Shown here: positions 40,877 through 47,343 of the stretch, piece by piece
Layout: each line of letters begins with the position of its first letter
Position numbering within the stretch: position 1 is the stretch's first letter
Source of the DNA: an uncultured Clostridia bacterium
GTDB taxonomy: Bacteria; Bacillota; Clostridia; Christensenellales; UBA1242
NCBI GenBank assembly: GCA_937891595.1
Contig: CALATF010000060.1
Location: forward strand, 1-47,343
DNA: 47,343 bases
Reading direction: 5' to 3'
Made by a program: the position numbers and the translations under genes
Notes under the pieces: generated by a model
What the model saw: the letters and a program-made list of their open reading frames with translations, nothing else
What the model was told of the DNA's origin: nothing
Databases searched by the model: none

Positions 40877-41272
40877 ATGGCAGTTGACGCTAAAAAGAAT
40901 GTTAAAAAAAGAAAACAAACTAAGAATGTAGATAAAGGTGCTGTTCACATTCAAGCATCATTCAACAATACTGTTGTTACATTCACAGACTTAGCCGGTA
41001 ATACTATTTCTTGGTCTAGTGCCGGTTCATTAGGTTTTAAAGGTGCAAGAAAAAGCACCCCATTTGCTGCTCAACAAGCAGTTGAAGCTGCTGCTAAACC
41101 TGCAAAAGAGCAAGGTTTAAAGTCAGTTGAAGTTTATGTAAAAGGACCTGGCAATGGTAGGGAATCTGCAATAAGAGCTTTATCTGCTGCAGAGTTTAAT
41201 GTTACAAAAATTAGTGATGTTTCTCCTATCCCTCACAATGGTTGCCGTCCTCCTAAAAGAAGAAGAATTTAA
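40877..41272 (+). CDS. rpsK: 30S ribosomal protein S11
   Basis: S11 lines the platform and mRNA exit. The 131-residue protein keeps AVHIQASFNNTVVTFTDLAGN (split at 22-42), SSAGSLGFKGARKSTPFAAQ and the C-terminal PHNGCRPPKRRRI. AAGGAG precedes it. Standard length. Confidence 0.98.
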   Translation: MAVDAKKNVKKRKQTKNVDKGAVHIQASFNNTVVTFTDLAGNTISWSSAGSLGFKGARKSTPFAAQQAVEAAAKPAKEQGLKSVEVYVKGPGNGRESAIRALSAAEFNVTKISDVSPIPHNGCRPPKRRRI

Positions 41273-41290
41273 GAGGAGATTTAAGATAAT

Positions 41291-41911
41291 ATGGCAAAAT
41301 ATACAGATGCAGATTGCAGACTTTGCAGAAGGGAAGGTTGTAAACTATTTTTAAAAGGTGACAGATGTATTTCCCCTAAATGCGCTATAGAAAAAAGACC
41401 AGTAGTTCCTGGACAACACGGTTTAGGAAGAAAAAAAGTTACTGACTATGGTCAACAATTAAGAGAAAAACAAAAAGTTAAAAGAGCTTATGGTTTACTA
41501 GAAAAACAATTTAGACAATCTTATGAAAAAGCAACACGTATGAAAGGCGTTGTTGGTGAAAATATGTTAAGCCTTCTTGAAAGAAGATTAGATAACGTTG
41601 TTTATAGAATGGGCATTGGCGATAGCAGAAGCGAAAGTAGACAAATTGTAAACCATGGACACATTTGTGTTAATGGTAATGTAGTAAATATCCCTTCTTA
41701 TATTGTTAAGATTGGTGATGTTATCTCTATTAAAGAAAGCAAAAAAGAATTACCAAAATTTAAACAACTTAAAGGTATTAAAATTGTTATGCCTAAATGG
41801 TTGGAATTTGATTCTGATAAAATGGTTGGCAAAATTAATGCATTGCCAAAGAGAGATGATATTGACTTGAACATTCAAGAACACATGATTATTGAGTTGT
41901 ATTCAAGATAA
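41291..41911 (+). CDS. rpsD: 30S ribosomal protein S4, zinc type
   Basis: S4 nucleates 30S assembly. The 206-residue protein has the zinc-type cysteines C9, C12, C26 and C31 in the N-terminal domain, the S4 RNA-binding fold with LERRLDNVVYRMG and the C-terminal LPKRDDI segment. GAGGAG lies upstream. In E. coli S4 controls this operon; a candidate leader precedes rpsM. Confidence 0.98.
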   Translation: MAKYTDADCRLCRREGCKLFLKGDRCISPKCAIEKRPVVPGQHGLGRKKVTDYGQQLREKQKVKRAYGLLEKQFRQSYEKATRMKGVVGENMLSLLERRLDNVVYRMGIGDSRSESRQIVNHGHICVNGNVVNIPSYIVKIGDVISIKESKKELPKFKQLKGIKIVMPKWLEFDSDKMVGKINALPKRDDIDLNIQEHMIIELYSR

Positions 41912-41925
41912 GGAGGAAATTTTCT

Positions 41926-42879
41926 ATGATTCAAATTGAAAAACCAAGAGTTGCTGTCGAAGAAAAAGAAAATGGCAGTATTGCAAAATTTGTGGTTGAA
42001 CCTTTAGAAAAAGGTTTTGGAATCACACTTGGTAACTGTTTAAGAAGAACCCTTTTAGGTTCTATGCCAGGAGCAGCTGCTATAGCTATAAAAATCGATG
42101 GTATTCAACATGAATTTTCAAGTATACCTGGTGTTACTGAAGATGTAACTGATATAATTTTAAATTTAAAAAACTTAGCTGTTAAAACTAGTGTTTTAGA
42201 TGAAGATTTTACAACAACTTTATATCTTCGTAAAAAAGGTGCTGGCGTTATTTATGCTAGTGACATTGAAGTTAATGATCAAGTGGAAATTTTAAATCCT
42301 GATCTTAAAATTTGTACTCTTGATGATGATGCAGACCTTAATATGGAAATTATTATCGGTCGTGGCAGAGGATATGTTCCTGCTTCAAAAAATAAAAAAG
42401 AAGAATATCCTATTGGTTGCATTGCAATAGATTCTATATTCACACCTATTAAGGCTGTAAATTATAATGTAGAAAGCACTCGTGTTGGTCAATCAATCGA
42501 TTACGATAAACTAACACTTGAAGTACAAACTAATGGTACTATGAGTGCTAAAGAAATTATTAGCCTTGCAGCTAAAATTGTTCAAGACCACATTCAATTA
42601 TTTGTTGACCTTGTTGACTTTATGGGCGACGTTAATATTTTAGTTTCTCATGAAGAAGATAAACCAGTTAAAGTAATGGAAATGTCTATTGAAGATATGG
42701 ATCTTTCAGTTAGAAGTTACAACTGCTTAAAGAGAGCAAATATTAATACTATTGAAGATTTAACAAGAAAATCTAAAGATGATATGTTAAAAGTTAGAAA
42801 TCTTGGATTAAAATCTCTTGAAGAAGTTATAAATAAACTTGAAAGCATGGGCTTGTCATTAAGAAATGACGAAGAATAA
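41926..42879 (+). CDS. rpoA: RNA polymerase subunit alpha
   Basis: The 317-residue protein has the alpha N-terminal assembly domain with FVVEPLEKGFGITLGNCLRRTLLGSMPG (split at 24-51) and GRGRGYVPA, then a linker and the C-terminal domain with LDLSVRSYNCLKRANI (about 260-275) and LKSLEEVINKL. These contact UP-element DNA and regulators. AAGGAGG precedes it. It follows rpsD and precedes rplQ as is universal. RNA polymerase beta subunits are not in the window. Confidence 0.98.
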   Translation: MIQIEKPRVAVEEKENGSIAKFVVEPLEKGFGITLGNCLRRTLLGSMPGAAAIAIKIDGIQHEFSSIPGVTEDVTDIILNLKNLAVKTSVLDEDFTTTLYLRKKGAGVIYASDIEVNDQVEILNPDLKICTLDDDADLNMEIIIGRGRGYVPASKNKKEEYPIGCIAIDSIFTPIKAVNYNVESTRVGQSIDYDKLTLEVQTNGTMSAKEIISLAAKIVQDHIQLFVDLVDFMGDVNILVSHEEDKPVKVMEMSIEDMDLSVRSYNCLKRANINTIEDLTRKSKDDMLKVRNLGLKSLEEVINKLESMGLSLRNDEE

Positions 42880-42930
42880 TAAAAACAATTAAAAAATACT
42901 TTATTTTACAAATTTTTAAAGGAGAAAATT

Positions 42931-43443
42931 ATGGCTAGTATTGCTAAATTAAACAGACCTACTAAAGAAAGAGTAATTTTAATTCGTAACCAAGCAAGTT
43001 CTCTTTTGTGGGATGGAAAAATCACTACAACTGTTGCTCGTGCTAAAACACTTCAAAGTTATGTAGAAAAGATTTTAACTCTTGCTATTAATTCTTACCA
43101 AGATACTGTTAAAGTTGTTAAAAACGAAGTTGATAGTAAAGGTGTAAAAGTTAAAAGAGAAGTTCTTAACGATGGTCCTAGCAAACTTAATGCTAGACGC
43201 AAAATTATGTCAAAACTTTTTGATAGGCAAGAAGTTAGACAACCAAAAGAATCTAAAGCTAATTTTGTAGAAAGAACAAAAGATATTTATCATCCACTTA
43301 TTGAAAAAATCTTTAATGTTTATGCTCCAAAATATGCAGAAAGAATTAAAGAAAAAGGTCAAGCTGGCGGTTATACAAGAGTATTAAAAACTGAAGCTAG
43401 ACGCGGTGATAATGCTCAAATGTGCCTTGTTGAATTAATTTAA
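42931..43443 (+). CDS. rplQ: 50S ribosomal protein L17 with internal insertion
   Basis: The N terminus KLNRPTKERVILIRNQASSLLWDGKITTTVARAKTLQSYVEKILTLA (split over residues 6-52) is L17. The 170-residue length exceeds the common 112-130; the surplus lies in the middle (about 60-110 and 122-140), a charged stretch before the C-terminal GGYTRVLKTEARRGDNA and MCLVELI. Comparable long L17 forms are known in some Clostridia. AAGGAG precedes the ATG. It ends the super-operon at a strong terminator. Confidence 0.95.
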   Translation: MASIAKLNRPTKERVILIRNQASSLLWDGKITTTVARAKTLQSYVEKILTLAINSYQDTVKVVKNEVDSKGVKVKREVLNDGPSKLNARRKIMSKLFDRQEVRQPKESKANFVERTKDIYHPLIEKIFNVYAPKYAERIKEKGQAGGYTRVLKTEARRGDNAQMCLVELI

Positions 43444-43481
43444 TAAATATCTAATAAAACTAAAATTTAATAGATAAATAT

Positions 43482-43517
43482 AAAAAAGAATGTTTTTTGC
43501 CGAACATTCTTTTTTTT
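43482..43517 (+). terminator. Terminator of the ribosomal super-operon
   Basis: A 13-bp stem AAAAAAGAATGTT/AACATTCTTTTTT with an eight-base loop and T tail lies 38 bases after rplQ and ends the 16-kb transcription unit. Confidence 0.95.
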
Positions 43518-43559
43518 ATTGTAAAATAAGTATTAATATTTTTACATAAGTTTTTTTAC

Positions 43560-43588
43560 TTGTAATAATATGTCGAAAATTGTAAACT
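43560..43588 (+). promoter_or_regulatory. Probable promoter of the lipoprotein gene
   Basis: TTGTAA (43560-43565), a 17-base spacer and TAAACT (43583-43588) place the start of transcription at or next to the ATG at 43595. No ribosome binding site lies between, so the message is predicted to be leaderless. Confidence 0.55.
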
Positions 43589-43594
43589 AAATTT

Positions 43595-44197
43595 ATGAGA
43601 AAAATCAATTTTGTTTTATCTTTTATATTTGTAATAATGATATTTGGTTTAGGGTGTGGGAATAACAATTCTTATTACTTTAGGTTGAAGATTAATAGTT
43701 TAACTTTAGAGGTAGGAGAGAGTATAGATGTTTCCGCATTAGAATATAATACTAACTTACCAAAATTTGAACATATGTACATTCAAGCAAATGAAGAAAA
43801 AATAAACATAAAAAATTTAGTATTATCTGCTAAACAAGCAGGGGAAACTGAAATTTTTATTAATGCTGTTTATAAAGGCAAAACATATTCTTGTAAACTA
43901 TATGTAATCATTAATAATAAGGCAGAATTTAGTGAAGTGGATGTTTTATCTTTTTCATTAAAAAAGGTTGATAATTATAATGAAGAAGTTAACATTTATA
44001 TAATTGATATATTTAAAAATAAAAATGAGTATTATAATTTCAGTTTTGACTTTATAACTATAGATAATGATAAACTAATTTATTTTGATAAAAGCGGTTG
44101 TTGTATAGAAATTTGGTATTTGAAAGACGAAAACTTTTCAATTAAAGTAATAGATAATAATTTTGTTAATAATATTTTAATAATTAACATAGAATAG
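43595..44197 (+). CDS. Predicted lipoprotein with bacterial Ig-like domain, 200 aa
   Basis: The N terminus is a lipoprotein signal: basic MRKIN, a hydrophobic stretch (about 6-19) and the lipobox GLGC with the cysteine at residue 21. Residues about 33-105 look like a Big2-type immunoglobulin domain (LTLEVGESIDVSAL near the start, then beta strands to LYVIINNKAEF), followed by a second beta-rich region (about 110-198) of unclear type. It should be anchored on the outer face of the membrane. It has no ribosome binding site and a promoter directly upstream. It precedes the giant surface protein and may belong to the same surface set; no direct link is seen. Confidence 0.75.
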   Translation: MRKINFVLSFIFVIMIFGLGCGNNNSYYFRLKINSLTLEVGESIDVSALEYNTNLPKFEHMYIQANEEKINIKNLVLSAKQAGETEIFINAVYKGKTYSCKLYVIINNKAEFSEVDVLSFSLKKVDNYNEEVNIYIIDIFKNKNEYYNFSFDFITIDNDKLIYFDKSGCCIEIWYLKDENFSIKVIDNNFVNNILIINIE

Positions 44198-44228
44198 AGA
44201 ATTTAGTGGCTTACTTTAGGTGTTTTAT

Positions 44229-44258
44229 TTGACTTTTGTTCTTCTTAAAAGATATAAT
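44229..44258 (+). promoter_or_regulatory. Promoter of the giant surface protein gene
   Basis: TTGACT (44229-44234), an 18-base spacer and a perfect TATAAT (44253-44258) imply a 5' untranslated region of about 98 bases before the ATG at 44363. Confidence 0.7.
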
Positions 44259-44362
44259 TATTAATGTAAAATGTACTAATTGTAACTATTTATATCTTAC
44301 TAACATTATTATTTTAAGTTATTTTTATATGTACATATGCTCATACTAAATTAGGAGAGTTT

Positions 44363-47343
44363 ATGAAGCGAATATTTAAGATAATTTTTATATCTTTAGC
44401 TTGTGTTATAGGTGCTTTAGGCGTTGCTGTAGGGGGCGCTTATCTTTTTGGAGCTATGAATGAAAAAGCTGTTTATGCTGAAAATATGGCTTTTAGTCAA
44501 TCACAAGTAGTTTCATCTGAAACTATTTATATGCAAATAAATACAACAACTCAAGGATTAACTGAAAATACAATAAAGCTAATAACAGATGTTAAAAGTT
44601 CAAATATAATTGAATTCCCAGAAACGGTTAGATTTGGTGAAACTTTTGCTATTGTTCCAAAAAGGGTTAACGGAGTAAATACGGGTGGTAACGTTACTTT
44701 AAATGCTGAATATACGGTTGCCGGAACTAATGTTTCATTATCTGCAAAATGTGAAATATTGATTGATGTGCCTGTTAACAGTGTTGATTTTGCAATTGAT
44801 ATTGATACCACTTCTCCTAATCAAACTACAAGTGTATATTTAAAAGATAATGAATTATCTACAGCTTTGAATATTTACCCTCAAGAAAAAGCTTTAATGC
44901 CTTATTTAATTTCAGGTACTAAAAAAGTTGGTAATATTGTTGATAAAGTATTGTATTTAGAGCTTGTTAATAGCACAGATAATATTATTTCAACGGATGT
45001 AGCACTTTTTAAACTTAATGGTATTGATGTTGAAACTAATAGAGTAAAAGTTAATTATTCTTACAGAGATGTTGATAATGACGGAGATTATGAAATTGTT
45101 TTTGACGATACATTATCAATATTTTCTAAACCAGCAAAAGCAGATGTTAAGTTAAAGGCTTATTTATATTCTACTTATAAAGACCAAAATAAGAATACTA
45201 ATAATGGAGTAGTAGAAATAAATAAAAATGAAATTGTTAGTGGTAATATTAGTTTTAAAATAGGTGATTATAAAGTTTCTAACATGACTATAGTTCCTAC
45301 CACAACCACTGTTAAATTAAAAGAAGATACCAAAATTTATATAAACAACCCAAACGCAACAGGTAATGACATAAATTTAGGCATTAATCTTGAAACAGAT
45401 TCTCCAGGAATTGCTGTTGATGATGAGTACATATTAAAAAATATATATATTAGCATAGATGACATAGAATTAACATCTTTAAAAAAAGTAAACTTAGAAG
45501 AATTTGACAAGTATAAAACAGAATATGGTTTAGGTGTTAATTTTGAAGGTATAGATTTTGAAAAAGACAAATGGCACTGGATATTAAAAGTTGATGATTT
45601 TGTTGCTTATAAAAATTACAGAGATAATAATAAACCTTTAGTTGTAACAATCACATATTATGATGATAAAGAAGATGTATTCTATCAACATTCATTTAAC
45701 ATAATTACTACTATTGAAGAAGTTGATAGTTTAACTATAAATTATCCACAAGGTCAAGATAAATATGTTGTTAAAAGTGGTGAAAATTTACAAATTGATA
45801 GCAATAGTATAGTAACAAATTTTGTTGGTACTAACCCTAATGATGGCTGTTATAATGTTGCATATTATATTTCTTATGATAAAAACTTTGAAAATGGATA
45901 TACAACAATAAATACTATTCCAAGTATTTTAAACAAATATTACAAAGCTACTTTTGATTTGTATTTAACTAAAGATTTAAAATTACAAAGCTTTTCTAAT
46001 ATTTCTTCTTCTATGACATTAAAGTATGTTACATTTATACAAGGTGAAACAGTAGATAATTATATTGAAGATGGCGGAAAACTTAGTAGTATAGAAAGAA
46101 CATTTGTGGCTGGTGAAAAAATATCTGTGGTAGTTGAGTTTGTTTTAACCAGCGAAATTAACGTACAAAGTTTATTTAGTTTAACTTTTAGTAGTGGTAG
46201 TACCACACAAACTATTAATATAAAAACTAGACAAGTAAAGTTTTATGAACTTGAAGATGAAACATCTACAGTAAGTGAAACATCCGATGAAAATGTTAAT
46301 ACTAATTCTAGTGGTAAAAAATATAAGACAATTCCTTATTTAGTAATAAATAAAGTTAGATATAATATTGATTTTGAATATTATTTTGATGAAAAAACTT
46401 CAAGTGAATATTTGGCTATAGATAAAACAAAATCTGCTATAGTTGAAGGTATAGGAAGTTTTTACATTACAATTCAATCTATATACAAAGAAGCAGATAG
46501 TGACGTTATTTTTTGGTTAGGAAAAAGTGTTCATGCTAAAGTTGAAGTTTATCAAGAATTAGATAATTTACAAGTTTATGCTTATAATAAAAAAGAAAAT
46601 AGTACAGATTACGATAAATCAATTTTTTCAGAAAATATTTCTTTAACAGAAAACAGTTCAGATAAGAATTATATTTTTGTAACAAGCTCGCATAAAGATG
46701 CTTTAACAAATTATGCAAATAATAATCAAATTTTAATAACTTTTGCTCAAGTATTTACAAAAAAAGATAAAGATAATAAAGACGTAGTTATAAACTTAGC
46801 TGATTATCCAGGAATTGAAAATATTAACAAAAATGCAATTACTTTTGGTGATAGTTGGGATGCTGTGTATGACACCAACGGAAAAGTTTTAGGTTTCATA
46901 AACTATTATAAAGTAAATTCTGTTTATTCAATTTATTTAGAAGATTCTAAAATAGTGGATATAACTTATAATATTTCAATTTCATTAAATGTTAATAACA
47001 ATATTATTAAAGGTCAATTTAATTTATTTGAAACTAAAGATACTGAAGAAGGCTCAAAAACAGAAGAAAGCACAAGTGATATATTACCTATAAAAATAGT
47101 TGATAAAACTATTAATACATCATATTTAGCTTTGAACGGCGTTACTAGTGATGATAAACCAACTATTGATAATCCTGTTGAACTTTTCGCAAGTTTAAAT
47201 AGTAAAGGTGAAGTAACATACTCGGGCTTAGAAACTTTAAAATATTACTTTAAAGATGGAGCAGATGATTCTTCAAAAACTATAAGTACTATGGCTTATG
47301 ATATAACTGTTGTAGATGATTCACAAATTAACCCTAATGGGTT
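44363..47343 (+). CDS. Giant surface protein, N-terminal 993 codons (runs off the window)
   Basis: The open frame is uninterrupted from ATG 44363 (TTAGGAG upstream) to the window end, which truncates it. Residues 1-40 are a membrane-targeting N terminus: MKRIFKIIFISLACVIGALG, then a glycine/alanine stretch and VYAEN, where cleavage may occur. The rest is beta-strand-rich, threonine/asparagine/aspartate-rich sequence, consistent with repeated immunoglobulin-like or similar domains, but no named repeat was confirmed. It is likely a secreted, wall-associated or membrane-anchored surface protein; binding partner unknown. Any C-terminal anchor lies outside the window. Confidence 0.85.
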   Translation, partial: MKRIFKIIFISLACVIGALGVAVGGAYLFGAMNEKAVYAENMAFSQSQVVSSETIYMQINTTTQGLTENTIKLITDVKSSNIIEFPETVRFGETFAIVPKRVNGVNTGGNVTLNAEYTVAGTNVSLSAKCEILIDVPVNSVDFAIDIDTTSPNQTTSVYLKDNELSTALNIYPQEKALMPYLISGTKKVGNIVDKVLYLELVNSTDNIISTDVALFKLNGIDVETNRVKVNYSYRDVDNDGDYEIVFDDTLSIFSKPAKADVKLKAYLYSTYKDQNKNTNNGVVEINKNEIVSGNISFKIGDYKVSNMTIVPTTTTVKLKEDTKIYINNPNATGNDINLGINLETDSPGIAVDDEYILKNIYISIDDIELTSLKKVNLEEFDKYKTEYGLGVNFEGIDFEKDKWHWILKVDDFVAYKNYRDNNKPLVVTITYYDDKEDVFYQHSFNIITTIEEVDSLTINYPQGQDKYVVKSGENLQIDSNSIVTNFVGTNPNDGCYNVAYYISYDKNFENGYTTINTIPSILNKYYKATFDLYLTKDLKLQSFSNISSSMTLKYVTFIQGETVDNYIEDGGKLSSIERTFVAGEKISVVVEFVLTSEINVQSLFSLTFSSGSTTQTINIKTRQVKFYELEDETSTVSETSDENVNTNSSGKKYKTIPYLVINKVRYNIDFEYYFDEKTSSEYLAIDKTKSAIVEGIGSFYITIQSIYKEADSDVIFWLGKSVHAKVEVYQELDNLQVYAYNKKENSTDYDKSIFSENISLTENSSDKNYIFVTSSHKDALTNYANNNQILITFAQVFTKKDKDNKDVVINLADYPGIENINKNAITFGDSWDAVYDTNGKVLGFINYYKVNSVYSIYLEDSKIVDITYNISISLNVNNNIIKGQFNLFETKDTEEGSKTEESTSDILPIKIVDKTINTSYLALNGVTSDDKPTIDNPVELFASLNSKGEVTYSGLETLKYYFKDGADDSSKTISTMAYDITVVDDSQINPNG

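Overview
The window is an AT-rich chromosomal segment from a Gram-positive bacterium of the Bacillota (Firmicutes), probably a Clostridia-like lineage. The evidence is the low-GC codon usage with the standard code (TGA is a stop, e.g. at 9262-9264), GGAG-type ribosome binding sites matching the 16S tail, an AddAB nuclease, a YugP-type peptidase, DUF1540 and PRC-barrel proteins, zinc-type S14, and a KOW protein between map and infA. Genus or species cannot be set from the sequence alone.

Layout: 1-486 is the 3' third of a 16S rRNA gene, followed by an intrinsic terminator and no 23S or tRNA. 710-3520 holds a small reverse-strand gene and three unrecognised proteins, two with clear promoters of their own. 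3591-4809 is a stand-alone rplJ-rplL operon with an L10-type attenuating leader, separated from rpoBC and rplKA. 4914-9264 carries a YbaK-like deacylase, a tandem DUF1540 protein, a lone rplI, a YugP-like metallopeptidase, an unknown protein and a helical/coiled-coil protein. 9300-16014 encodes the AddB-AddA recombination nuclease. 16104-21071 holds a large membrane/coiled-coil protein, a PRC-barrel protein, an SPFH/zinc-ribbon protein and a DUF1858 protein. 21179-26728 is an accessory cluster of five unrecognised soluble proteins of 266-290 residues, interrupted by a peptidase E-like protein and a DUF1540 protein.

From 27031 to 43517 runs the S10-spc-alpha ribosomal super-operon in canonical order (rpsJ to rplQ, with secY, adk, map, infA and rpoA). 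It starts at a near-consensus promoter with a structured leader that contains an internal terminator. A second structured leader candidate sits before rpsM. The last 3.8 kb encodes a predicted lipoprotein and the first 993 codons of a very large cell-surface protein that runs off the window.

The translation genes are conventional, with some unusual protein extensions (L24, S5, L17). The least explained material is the 21-27 kb cluster, the orphan genes at 1.1-3.5 kb, the 774-residue membrane protein, and several regulatory arrangements: apparently leaderless starts, an 11-bp inverted repeat spanning the addB start, and the S10 and rpsM leaders. No CRISPR array, insertion sequence or prophage was seen.
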